Part shown: positions 11,435 to 22,392 of the stretch, piece after piece
Layout of the letters: the number at the start of each line of letters is the position of its first letter
Numbering within the stretch: the first letter of the stretch is position 1
Assembly: GCA_026873275.1 (NCBI GenBank)
Contig: JANTUC010000018.1
Location: 1,136,001 to 1,200,000, forward strand
Origin: Pseudopithomyces maydicus
Lineage: Eukaryota; Ascomycota; Dothideomycetes; Pleosporales; Didymosphaeriaceae
Length of the DNA: 64,000 bases
Direction of reading: 5' to 3'
Made by a program: the position numbers and the translations under genes
Notes under the pieces: model-generated
Told to the model about the DNA's origin: nothing
Database searches by the model: none
What the model saw: the letters and a program-made list of their open reading frames with translations, nothing else

Positions 11435-12522
11435 ATGTCGCTCACCGTCAAGTCTCTGAACGGAGACACGGCATTTCTGCTCACCTTTAGCCCTCCTGCC
11501 ACCCCTCTGCACTCACCAGCCCTGTTCCCAGCCTCCTTCACCGTCCTCATCGATCCCTGGCTGACCGGCCCAGCCACCATTCTGGGCAGCTTCTTCTCTG
11601 TGTCCGAGCAGAGAACACAGCCCTGCATCTCGTCTTTGGAAGAGCTGGACCAAGAGCCCGACATCATACTCATCTCGCAGGACAAGCCTGACCATTGCCA
11701 CGAAGAGACCTTGCGCCAGCTTCCTCGCGACTGCCAGTCAACCATTCTGGCCATTCCGTCAGCTGCCAAGAAGATACGTTCATGGAAGCATTTCAGAGAG
11801 GAGCTGATCCACGCTCTGCCAAAGTTTGATGAGCATGATAGCCAGTCCGTGTTTCGCTTGCTCCTTCCCCCATCACTCCGCGGGGTTCCTGCGGGGAGGT
11901 CACTGTGACTTGGATCCCTGCAAAAAGAGACGTCTCTCGTCTGCACCATGCTGTTGGCATCACCTACCGTCCGCCATGTAGCCCAATTTCGCCAAGTCCA
12001 GCCCGCTACCTGGACCTACCTCAACTTCCCATCAGCCCGCCTGCCTCGCCAGCATCTTTCCGTACTATAGCGTCTTCGCCGCGCACTATTGTTCCGGCAC
12101 CATACAATGACCGGGAGAAAACTCTGTCCGTTTTGTACTCGCCCCATGGTATTTCATACGACCTCATACAGCCGTATGCATCTTCTCATTTGGTTGCTGA
12201 GGCCGCCTTGCCTCTGAATGCTCTGATTCATTCTTTTGATCGCGTTGAGAACCCGTGGTATCTAGGTGGGAATATATCGGCTGGTTCTCCAGGCGGTCTA
12301 CCAATCGCACAGAGTCTGTACGCCCAAACTTGGATAAGTGCCCACGATGCAGAGAAGAATAATCGTGGATTGTCAGTCATGCAGACTCGGATTGGCAAAT
12401 TTGCAGCCGAGAAGATCGAAACCATGTTCAACCAAAGTCGGGAAGACAAGGCAAGGAGTTTGACGCCGACAAGACTTATAACGCTGGGCGCTGGAGAAGA
12501 GTGCCAACTGGAGATCAGATGA
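11435..12522 (+). CDS. Metallo-beta-lactamase-fold protein, one-base frameshift
   Basis: Two overlapping reading frames (11435 to about 11870, then to 12522) make one protein of about 362 aa if a single base is missing in the C5 run at 11867-11871. No GT-AG intron restores the frame. The start MSLTVKSLNGDTAFLL, then VLIDPWLTGPATILG and the segment SQDKPDHCHEETLRQLP, are typical of the fungal lactamase-B-2-like family related to UlaG. The second half contains VTVTWIPAKRD and ITYRPP. The canonical metal motif HxHxDH is degenerate here (Q-D-K-P-D-H), so hydrolase activity is doubtful. Substrate and location unknown. Confidence 0.75.
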
Positions 12523-13035
12523 ATCCACGTCGCCCATGTTGCCAGCCGTAAAGGCTCGATCGTGCCATCATGCATCTGACATCCTTGGGCATATCCTCAG
12601 TATGAAAAAGATCATCCTACAGGGGTTAATCAAGATTGGTAAGTGAGTAGACATTTGACAGTATAGTTGTGTGTAGTGGTTAGCATTTTTATTTTCTCAT
12701 GTTGAACTTACATTCAGTACATATATAGGGAAAGACAAATCGTACTCATGAAAAGGCTGTCTTTGTCTATCTCCTTACTATTCAATCTATCCGAGTCGTA
12801 GAGTTTTCCACGTCCTTAGTGGTATATCAGGTACAACCTGATATACCACTAACAGCTCTAGTAAACTGTGAAAGATTATAGGGTCTAAGACACGAACAAT
12901 TTTTCCATTGCGTGAGAAAATTCAAGTTCTCGTTCCTACTACTAGTGTTTATTGCGAAGACAACCGAGTGGGTTGTTATGTATGAAATGAATCTATGTCA
13001 GGTTCCCCGTCAGGCTTCTGATCTCGTTGTTCCAT
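12523..13035. other. Intergenic, contains a perfect hairpin-forming palindrome
   Basis: Convergent 3' flanks of the beta-lactamase-fold and DUF2855 genes. No gene is seen. A perfect inverted repeat lies at 12816-12852 and is annotated separately. Confidence 0.6.
12816..12852. repeat. Perfect 17-bp inverted repeat with 3-nt loop
   Basis: The arm TTAGTGGTATATCAGGT at 12816-12832 is followed by ACA and then its exact reverse complement at 12836-12852. It lies between two convergent gene ends. It could be an RNA hairpin in overlapping 3' UTRs or a relic of a palindromic element. Confidence 0.9.
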
Positions 13036-14295
13036 TTAAAGGGTATACACCCTTCCCTCGTCACCCCTTACTTCGTCCCTACAAAACGCTTCCCATCCCT
13101 TTTCCCACTCCGTCATTCCCTTTCTCCAGACCAGAGTTGTGCCTTTGATTGCACCCTGCCTTTTGAAATCGTCCCATACCTCGTCAAAACGCTCAAAGTA
13201 TGCGCCTCCACTAATCTCGATGCCTTTCTCTCGGAGGGTGTTTGCATTGACCTGTACACCCTCGCCTCGTTTCGCAAGCTCTCCCATTACATCTTGAGCT
13301 TTTGCCGGTCGATTGTCTCCACCCACAAAGAAGCAAGTCAGAGGAACGGCGGGTCCTATGTCAGAGAGGGCTGAGGTATAGGATGTCATAGCTCCGGGAC
13401 GCGCCCCAAAGTTGAACAACAGGACCCGGTTCGGTGTGGCCCTTCCAATCAACTCTTTGGCCTTCTCGGCATCTTCATTGAGCAGTATCTCATCGTAAAA
13501 TTCACATTGCTTGAGAAGAGCCAGAGACTTTTCAGAACCCACCCCCACAACCATTTTGGGTTGGCAGTCCTTCGGTCTGTTGTGGCGAAGGGCATACGCA
13601 AACGACATTCCCGTCTTTCCACTTGCATTCAACACGACCACCATAGAGTCTTTCAACTCTGTATCATCAATGCCCCATCTTGTTTCACCGTTAGGATGGA
13701 TGCGGTCTCTGTCTTCCCATGCAAACCCATAGGTGCTGAGGTTATACCCTGTCCCGAAAAGCACCTCCATAAGAGCATCCCAACCCAGACTATCCAACTT
13801 GATGATATCCTCTTTCTCCTTACCCGATTCGTACAGTGGTTCACGCACGGATAGACGGTTGTAAACTTTCCACAAATGCTGTCGATGTGCATTTTTGACC
13901 AGATATTGCCCTTCGCATTCAGCCTTTTCAACACATACGTCCCAGATCCCTGTTCCTATATACAGATATCCGAACACGCTCGCACCAACGGGCACGTTGG
14001 CTACTGTACTTTCTAAAACTTCGGCATAACCCCAACCTGCGATGGTAGCATACTTGGAGCGGTCGTTGTAAGGAGCTGGTGCATGCTCAGGTATTGGGTA
14101 AACATCCCACCAACCCACTGCAAAGCCTAGTTTGGCGTATGTTAGATTGTTTGTCGTCTGACCGAGTATCCGGGTTTTCAGGCGTAAAGACGAGGGCCCT
14201 AGAGATTCGTTGGGTGTCGAAGGAAGCGTAACGAGATGGTGTTTGGAAAAATCTTCCTTTTCGAACACGTGGATTGCAGAAGACATGCTAGGCAA
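13036..14295 (-). CDS. DUF2855 family protein (MDR-like fold)
   Basis: Single-exon ORF of 419 aa. DUF2855 proteins are uncharacterised and distantly related to medium-chain dehydrogenases. Visible landmarks are LTYAKLGFAVGWWDVYPIP near residue 55, the glycine-rich IAGWGYAEVLES, and the Rossmann-like stretch VVVLNASGKTGMSFAYALR followed by KMVVGVGSEKSLALLK. A second Met at position 4 is an equally good start. It lies head-to-tail with another MDR-type oxidoreductase to the right, suggesting related chemistry. Substrate unknown. Confidence 0.85.
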   Translation of the reverse strand: MPSMSSAIHVFEKEDFSKHHLVTLPSTPNESLGPSSLRLKTRILGQTTNNLTYAKLGFAVGWWDVYPIPEHAPAPYNDRSKYATIAGWGYAEVLESTVANVPVGASVFGYLYIGTGIWDVCVEKAECEGQYLVKNAHRQHLWKVYNRLSVREPLYESGKEKEDIIKLDSLGWDALMEVLFGTGYNLSTYGFAWEDRDRIHPNGETRWGIDDTELKDSMVVVLNASGKTGMSFAYALRHNRPKDCQPKMVVGVGSEKSLALLKQCEFYDEILLNEDAEKAKELIGRATPNRVLLFNFGARPGAMTSYTSALSDIGPAVPLTCFFVGGDNRPAKAQDVMGELAKRGEGVQVNANTLREKGIEISGGAYFERFDEVWDDFKRQGAIKGTTLVWRKGMTEWEKGWEAFCRDEVRGDEGRVYTL

Positions 14296-14835
14296 TGGTT
14301 TCAGGTAAAATCGGATTAAAGGCTTGCACCTTTCAGCGAAGGATAGGTCAGGGAACAGTAGGCCTAGAGGAAGATGCTAAGAACTTCCTGAGAAATGGAT
14401 TGGCGAAAGTAAAGGAAGGGCACTGATGCGTGATCTGGGTCGCCTGATCGAAGACCTCGGGCCATTCTTATATTTATAATGAGCACATTTCTCCATAACG
14501 TTAAGTTGTGGGGGCCGCTCCTTAACCCCACTTACCACTTTAGGGCATCTGTAGTGTAGTCGCTTGGCAACATCGATTGACATTAGGACCTGTGGCCTCA
14601 TCCTTCTGAACTGCCCTCACAACGAATCAGAACCCAGGAGAAATAAGGCTCTGATAACTCAGTACGCGGTAGCATGGAATTTGGTGTGAGTGTCTTGGTT
14701 GCCCATGGCGGACTTCAATTTGTATGATACATAAGTACTTTGAGCCAATTGACGTTTCTTTTGAGCTGGACCCGAGTAATCCAATGCTGAACCAACATCT
14801 AAAAGCTCCATAGATGTGTATACCTGTCGATTGTC
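14296..14835. other. Intergenic between DUF2855 gene and MDR gene
   Basis: Promoter region of the DUF2855 gene and 3' flank of the upstream oxidoreductase. A 74-codon minus-strand ORF is present but has no recognisable features. Confidence 0.5.
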
Positions 14836-16106
14836 TTACTCCTGGATCTTCAGTACCACCTTCCCCCTGATTCTACCCTCCTCTAGCAAAGAGCTTGCTC
14901 GCTCCCAAGCTTCTTTTTCTTTCCCTTCTTCCAAAACACCTTGAATAACTTCTTGTACGATGACTCTGACCTCACCGTCTTCGGCTAATTGCGCCACCTG
15001 TTCCAAGTATCTGGAGTGGTTATACAGAATAACGGCTGCATATCGCGGTCCTGAGAACCAGCTCATTACGTGTCGCAGGATTTGAGCGGGGTACGTAAAG
15101 TACGTCAATGGAGGGCCAGTCACGGTTCGGCTCGTTTTATCGCCAACAATAGTGATATATGCCCCCGTTTTGTTAATTGTTTCCTTCTATGAAGAGTTAG
15201 TGTCAGCATTGGCAGAGAGACTAAAGTGGTACCCAAGTGCCGAACATATCAGTCCCGCCTACACAGTCAATGTACATGTCGAACTTGGAACCGTGCTGCC
15301 GTAGCTCTAACAAAGCTTGAGGCACATTTGAATTTGTGTAGTCAATAACATCATCTGCACCCATGTCTTTCACGAAATCTGCATTGCGACCCGAGCAGAT
15401 GGCTGTAACGTGACAATTATAGACCTTCTTTGCGACTGTCATACATTAGTGAGTTTATTAGTCTGACAGCCAGAGCGAATCCTGATTGAGAAAGTAAAGG
15501 AGAGCAGAGCAGAGCTTACGTTGTACACACCACATGCCTGTACCACCACTCGCGCCTGATACTACGATCCTTCGCCGCTCAATGGACGACTGTTTGGAAG
15601 CCGGCAATCGATCCAAACATGCGAATGCTGTAAGAACCACAAGAGGAGCTGCTGCAGCCTCTGCAAAGGTCCAACATCTTGGCTTGTGTGCCATTGGTGC
15701 CTTATCCGATACGGTTAGGTATTGAGTGAATGTACCTTGGGCAGCCTATGCCAGTTAGCCTGGAGATTCCCGGACACTAGAACTTGGATATATGGAAAGA
15801 ATCACGGACCGGGCCATCGCATAAACCCCAAACTTCATCACCGACTTTCCACTTGTGCTTCAGCTTGTCTCCTACCGCTACGATAATCCCAGAGTAATCC
15901 CAGCCCATGCTACCCTCGCGTCCAAGCCGTGCCCACCCAACAAGAGCGCTGTGCCATAATTGTATGTCGCAGGGGTTGACCGCCGCATAAAGAATCTTTA
16001 TTACGACTTGGTTGACAGCAGGTGATGTGAGGGATGTGTAGGTGAGGTGTGGGGTGGTGGATGGTGAGGAGTATGTCAGCGATATGTTGGACGCTGGAAG
16101 AGACAT
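14836..16106 (-). CDS. Zinc-independent MDR oxidoreductase (quinone reductase/RTN4IP1-like)
   Basis: Four exons (15810-16106, 15520-15745, 15233-15435, 14836-15186) close to 358 aa with GT-AG introns. The GroES-like N-domain includes AAVNPCDIQLWHS and GREGSMGWDYSG. The NAD(P)H-binding motif GASGGTGMWCVQLAK spans the second intron, followed by AICSGRNADFVKDMGADDVIDY and MYIDCVGG, all classic for the quinone oxidoreductase/Yim1/RTN4IP1 group. The structural-zinc cysteine lobe of alcohol dehydrogenases is absent. It probably reduces quinones or enones with NADPH; the physiological substrate is unknown. Confidence 0.88.
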
Positions 16107-16788
16107 GACGATCCTGGCAGTTGAAATTCGAGAAGGGAAGCTCTTAAATACGGAGTATTACGATGGGGTCATCAGCTGATTCGTGCGTCTAACAGCAGCG
16201 TCTCTGTGGTGCCGATGTGTATTACATTCACACGAAGCTAGCGGATTGGGGTTTAGTTTCCACCAGGTCGTGAAGCTGGACGGGAATTTGCCACCAGGCG
16301 ATAATATCTATTTCAAGTTCAATCAAGGTCCGGGTGTCTCCGTGACTCTTTTGTGGTATGCCACAAATTTCGATGTGAAATGTGAATTGTGCGATGTTCA
16401 GTTGACAAAATGACGGATAATGTCGTATGGTGGTAAATGGACTAGAGAGGTCCTCGGTTGGTACGAGTCATGCATGGCGAGTGTTGAGGAAATGCCTTCT
16501 GTTTATCGGTCTACTTGTACTTCCACCCCTCTCTTGCTTCTCCCAGAGCCTTACGAACGCCGAACGAAATAAGAGTGCTGGCGGCATGCACGGTGAGCAG
16601 GTCCGCTGGATATGTAGTTGATGGGTGGTGGTTGTGAAGGGAGGGAGGGACAAGTTGCTCGCTGGTGGTGATCCGGTCCGAGGCCTAACGCATTGCCCCG
16701 CTTAGCGATGGCGGCAAACAATGCGGCTTCACGGCCATCGCTGCTCGACATTCTCTGCTCTTTACGGCCAAATCCATCACACGTCAAA
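16107..16788. other. Intergenic, divergent promoters of MDR and BNA6 genes
   Basis: Short ORFs occur on both strands but none has recognisable motifs. The stretch separates the divergently transcribed MDR oxidoreductase and BNA6 genes. Confidence 0.5.
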
Positions 16789-17819
16789 ATGCCAGAGGGA
16801 GCGCTTGCACATGGCTCCGTCGCACACCTGCTGCCGCCAACCTACAAGCGCTTGGTCGCCGAGTGGCTCCACGAAGACACTCCCAGCTTCGACTACGGCG
16901 GTTTTGTCGTCGGCGAAGAGGTTTCGGAAGCTAAGCTTCTGGGGAAGAGCGAGGTGAGCTTGGATACACGGGGAACTGACGCGGGACAGCCTGACAAGGG
17001 TGTAGGGCATAGTCGCTGGAATCCCCTTCTTCGATGAGGTCTTCCACCAGCTCGATTGCACGTGCGTCGGCCCATGCCCCAAACCTTACATCCTTCCCTC
17101 TCCCACCATGCCCGCTGACAGACCACAGTGTTGAGTGGCACGTTCACGAGGGCGAGCATTTCGAGCCCGTCAAACACTGTGCCACTGTGCGAGGTCCCGT
17201 GCGGAAGTTGCTTCTTGGGGAACGCGTTGCTCTCAACACGCTCGCCCGATGCTCGGGCATAGCAACCAAATCAAACCGCCTTCTTAATCTGGTACGTCAG
17301 GCCGGCTACCCTAACATTCTAGCCGGCACCCGCAAGACGACGCCTGGCTTTAGGCTTGTGGAAAAGTACGGGATGCTGGTCGGTGGTGTCGATCAACATC
17401 GTGTCGACCTCTCCGCCATGACCATGCTCAAGGACAACCACATCGTCGCTGCAGGAAGCATCACCAACGCCGTGAGAGCTGCAAAGTCGGCAGGTGGCTT
17501 TGCCGTCAAGGTGGAAGTGGAATGCCAAAGTCTCGAGGAAGCAGATGAAGCCATAGCTGCTGGCGCTGACATAGTCATGCTGGACAACTTCACCCCGGAC
17601 CATGTCAAGATAGCAGCTGCCCAGTTGAAGTCAAAGTGGGGGCGAGGCACGGGAGATCAAAAGCCATTTCTGATCGAAGTCAGCGGAGGTTTGACCGAAG
17701 AGAACGTGGCGCCCTATGTCTGTGCAGATGTAGACATTGTGAGCACGAGCAGTATCCACCAGGGTGTCAAGCACATCGACTTCTCACTGAAGATTGTTCC
17801 TAAAGGCAAGGTCACTTAG
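16789..17819 (+). CDS. BNA6: Nicotinate-nucleotide pyrophosphorylase (quinolinate phosphoribosyltransferase)
   Basis: Exons 16789-16953, 17006-17061 and 17129-17819 give 303 aa, close to the usual fungal length. The enzyme condenses quinolinate with PRPP to nicotinate mononucleotide, releasing CO2, the last kynurenine-pathway step of de novo NAD synthesis. Landmarks: [31 protein letters not shown], the PRPP/quinolinate-binding [41 protein letters not shown] and LIEVSGG. An upstream in-frame ATG at 16708 would add 27 residues that do not look like the family; 16789 has an A at -3 and fits better. It is followed on the same strand by a Zn2Cys6 regulator and a Tna1-type transporter. Confidence 0.94.
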
Positions 17820-18112
17820 AAAGCGGAAGCCTAGCGCTGCGATATCATCTAAACTGTTGTACGTGTTCTGTGACCCTGCACCACCCGTCGGCGTCGGCGC
17901 TGCATTTCCTCGTCTTTTCCCGACCATACCCGTGAACAAGAACGCTAAGCCTACGCCAGAGTGACTCAGCCTCGACCCCCGACCTTTTCCCCTAACCTCC
18001 ACTCCACCATTGCTACGCGCATTACACCTCATCCCTAACCCCGTCCCAATCCCTTTTTTGATTATCTAGCGTCGCCACAAGACACTCATATGCGGCTTTG
18101 TAACCCCGGGCC

Positions 18113-20059
18113 ATGGACCACTCTGTACATAAACCAATCAATCGCGTTATTTTGGCTTGCATACAGTGCAGAGGCCGCCATGTCAAATGCGACGGGAACC
18201 AGCCAATATGCACACGTTGCAAAAGCGACGGTAAGGAGTGTACCTACCAAAAGTCTAGACGGGGTGGCCTCGACAAGGCCGCTTTAGCTCGGCGACGCGA
18301 AAGATTGCAACACCAAGAGGTAGAGTGCACACGTAAGAATTCAGAATCGTCGCCGCATCACTCTCCGGATTCATCCAGTAGCGACGCTATAAATTCCATC
18401 TATCCCAGCACATCGAGTGTTACTGGACTCGGCATGGGCCCAACTAATGTTGTTGGTGTCGATACAACTTCCTCCCAGGTGGCTTTTCAGGTCAACACTG
18501 AGCGATTGCTGGACATGTACTACGAAAACTGTTGGCCAGCATGTCCTGTCCCATTGCCACTGCACCATCTCAACCGGCGAAGACTCGGCGAAGATCATGG
18601 GATGGACAGCTTGTTGCTTGTCTTGCATTACATAGGATCCATTTTTGCCCCATGGACCTTCCCAGATTCATATTATGAGCCGGGTCAAACGGCTCTGAGC
18701 TCGCCCTTGCTTCCCCAGACACCCTGGAATTGTCAAGCGTTGATGTTGTTCGCCACTGCGCAGCTTCACACTGACAAACCCCACAGTGCCCGTGGTACAC
18801 TCAGCAAGGCAACTTCCATCGCTATTGAAATAGGCATGAATACCCAAGAGTTCGCGGTAACGTATGGACTGGGCGATCCGGTATTAGAAGAGTCTTGGAG
18901 GAGAACCTACCATTTCTTGACTTTGACAGACCAACATTTCTCAGTCATTGTCAATAATCCTGTTTATACACTAATCGACGTACCTAATCTGGTTGATCTA
19001 CCGTGTGAAGATGAGTTTTATGAGTCGGGTGTAAGTCGACTACATCTTTAAATTCCAAGCTGAGGCTGAGTTTGGTAGAATATTCCTACACCAGCAACAT
19101 GGCAACAATACGATATGCGAGAATTTGACGATGTCGAAGTAATCTTTTCTTCGATAGCATATCTGTCTGACGTTTCCAGAATCACGTCTTATAGTGAGTA
19201 TTTGCTTGGATCAAGGGAAAATGCAATCGCGTCTTACATAACGAGCAGTCATGAAGTCATTCGTCGAGACCGGAACATTCAATGCGGCCTTCGTAGCTAC
19301 CATTGATGCCAAACTTGCTGCCTGGCTCTCTCTCCTTCCGGCATCTAAGAGAGACCCAATGCGGCTAGACGGCAGTGTCGACGAGGTCATGTTTTTAGCA
19401 CATTTAATGATGGCAATGTAAAATCCGACATCTCAACAACTTGGTACTTTCCTAACGCTCTCAGATTAATGATGTCATCTCACCGGCCATTCTCCTCACT
19501 CGCTTACAGCTATGAGGAGTTGATAACAACAACCTTCGCACCTGCAGTTCCTTTTATGAATGCGCCCAAGCAGAGCCGTCCAGTTCATACCGCAAGAACG
19601 CTTAAAGCATGTGACATGCAAACGAAGCTGCTTGCAATACCTTGTACTATCGAGCGCCACAACATCTTGACCGGTTGCATCGTCGCTTCAATCGCCACGG
19701 CGCAGATAGCCGCATGCAATTTGCTGGGCGATCACGCTCTTTCCATAGCTCGTGACCGCGTTCGGCTGAGCATAGGTTATCTCAAGGCCATGGGTACGTA
19801 CTGGTCAACAGCAGACATGATGGCCAAGGAAGTTCGCTTCGTGGCTCGAAGCACCCTCAACGGACTCTCGAGGAATATCACGGACTCTCCCGGTCATACC
19901 ACCGAGATCGAACTACCTCGTGACTTGACCTGGCCCATTAATCCATCCGTACAGGTTGATATATATGCCGGCATGAACATTCCAATAGATTTCGATATGC
20001 AGACAATGGGTCATGATGCATCAGCGTCGTTATCAAATTCTGGTGGCGGTGGCCTATGA
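18113..20059 (+). CDS. Zn2Cys6 fungal transcription factor
   Basis: Four exons (18113-19030, 19079-19193, 19249-19417, 19465-20059) give 598 aa. The N-terminal binuclear zinc cluster is CIQCRGRHVKCDGNQPICTR continuing to CKSDGKEC, spacing CX2CX6CX6CX2CX6C, followed by a basic linker. The central and C-terminal parts resemble the helical fungal transcription-factor domain (for example WRRTYHFLTLTDQHFSVI). All introns are GT-AG and about 47-55 nt. It is the middle gene of a same-strand trio with BNA6 and an MFS carrier; local regulation of the transporter is plausible but inferred. Confidence 0.9.
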
Positions 20060-20761
20060 AGGCGAATGTCTGGCGGACGTATTATGTCGCATCCGACCAC
20101 CACAATTACGTAGCAGCACCGAATTTGCAGTGCCATAATGCAACGCATTCCAATTTCAACAAGATACTTCGAACAGATTGTGTAGATTTCATCAAGTCTG
20201 TTGCGTCTGTGGACGCTGCGCACAGATACATAGACTATATATACCAGGATGCACGGCAAAGATCAGTTCTTGGTCAAATTGACCGTTGCGCATCAGTCTT
20301 GTCCTGCGGACGTAGCATTTCCCCCATCTTACTCATGTTAATCTCACTCCCCCACTATTGGCACAACGTAGAGTGTCTCGGCATTCGCTTTGTTATCTGC
20401 AGTGTACCCTTGCTTCGTATCATTCTGACCAATGCGGTCTAGCCACTAACATCATGCCGAAAGTACGCGTAGCTCCGTCGAGTAATTCGCTCTGAGCTCG
20501 CATGGATCATCCTGCGCATCGTGCGTCTCTTCCAAATCTACTAACATTAAAACGAGAGACCTTTCGCCTCCGATATCGTAGTAGAGAGTGGCTCCGAACA
20601 ACAACCAACGACATGCTATTCCCTACCCTCGGCTTCAAAATGGGAGTATGCTGAACGATTTCTTGCTCCATATACGAGACGATTGTGATCGACCGCATTG
20701 CTAGCGCGACAGGCGATCTGTGGTGCGGAACCTAAGTTATTACGCATCATCACGACGCAAG

Positions 20762-22392
20762 ATGGCGATGCCGCCTGCTGCCATGGAAGAGGGTGTGTCC
20801 ACTACGCCTCCAAAGGAGTACGAACCAGAGCAATCTAGAGATTATGAGATTGAGAGTCAGCTGGAAGAGGTTGATCCTGCCGCTGAGGTCAGGCTGGTAA
20901 GGAAGTTGGATCTTCACATTATACCGGTGGTCATGCTTCTTTATCTCTTCTCCTTCCTTGATCGGTAAGTGCGCCCTTTATTTGCAACAACTTTTCATTT
21001 CCAAGTGTTATTTCTTTTTTGAAGACTGACTGGGTTTAAGAGTGAACATTGGGAATGCCCGTCTCTACGGTCTCGAGGAAGAATTAGGACTCAGTTCGAC
21101 CCAGTGGCAAACTGCCATATCCATCCTCTTCGTAACCTACATTCTATCAGAAATTCCATCCAACTTGGTATTAAAAAAACTGACCCCGTCACGTTGGATC
21201 TCTTTCATCACTGTAGCGTGGGCTATCGTCGCTACTTTGACTGGAGTTGTGCAGAATTTTGCAGGACTCGTGGTGTGCCGCCTTTTCTTAGGCGCGGTCG
21301 AAGGTGGTTTATTTCCAGGCCTGGCTGTCTACCTCACGTTCTTCTACACCAAGAAAGAGCTCGCATTACGAATTGGATACCTGTTCGTGTCTGCTGCGTT
21401 AGCAGGTGCATGTGGCGGTTTGCTGGCCTTTGCGATCGGTCACATGGATGGTGTCGCTGGCGAAAAAGGATGGCGATGGATTTTGATCATTGAAGGTCTA
21501 CCTACTTTTGTTCTAGGTATCGCGACCTGGTGGTTGCTTCCGGACGAACCATCGACAACCTATTTCCTTAACGATCAAGAGAAGAAGCTTGCCGTTACAC
21601 GTCTGAAACGCCAAACAGGTTATACTGCTAGTGCAGCCGAGTTTCACTGGCAAGATGTTAAAAATGGCGTGAAAGACTGGAAAATCTGGGCGTTCTCCTT
21701 CGCCCAGTTTGGATGCGATACGATGCTCTACGGCTTTTCCACCTTTTTGCCTACGATCATCAAGGGTATCCAACCTCACGCATCGACAGCGCTCGTTCAG
21801 GTCTACACAATTCCGTGCTATGCCCTAGGCGCTATCACATACCTGGCCGTCGCCAAACTCTCAGATCACCAACAGAAACGTGGTGTGTACGCAGTGGCTT
21901 TGGGAATTGTGGCTATCATTGGCTATGCAATGCTGATGAGCGATTCAAGCGCGGCAGTGCATTATGCTGGCTGTTTTCTGGTTGCCATGGGTCTCTATGT
22001 AAACGTTGGATTACCCTTGGCTTGGTTGCCGACCAATAACCCACGCTATGGTAAGAGGACACTAGCCACGGGTTTGCAGTTGAGCATAGGCAATTGTGCG
22101 GGTATCATGTCTTCTTTCGTAAGTACGATCGGTTCAAGTCAAACATCGATATGCATCTGACGTGAACCAGCTATATCCAGCCAGGGAAGGTCCCCGTTTC
22201 ATCCGAGGCCACGCTGTGACACTCTCGATGGTGGCTTTTGCGAGTGTTGTGTATGCACTCATGTGGTTCTATTTCTCGCGTGTGAATGCGCAGAGAGCGA
22301 GAGGTGAAGAGGATCACAAGATTCAGGGGATGTCTGAAGAGGAAATTAACGAGTTGGGCGATGATAGCCCGCGCTTTGTGTACACCATATAA
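20762..22392 (+). CDS. MFS transporter, anion:cation symporter (Dal5/Tna1-like) family
   Basis: Exons 20762-20964, 21041-22118 and 22171-22392 give 500 aa. The protein has a soluble acidic N-terminus and about 12 hydrophobic segments. Family-typical sequence includes RKLDLHIIPVVMLLYLFSFL, DRVNIGNARLYGLEEELGLS, LSEIPSNLVLKK, RLFLGAVEGGLFPG and the inter-domain GWRWILIIEGLP. The group imports organic anions such as allantoate, nicotinate, pantothenate or vitamin H at the plasma membrane. Its proximity to BNA6 makes a pyridine carboxylate a reasonable guess. The GTG-initiated extension before 20762 was rejected in favour of the first ATG. Confidence 0.9.
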
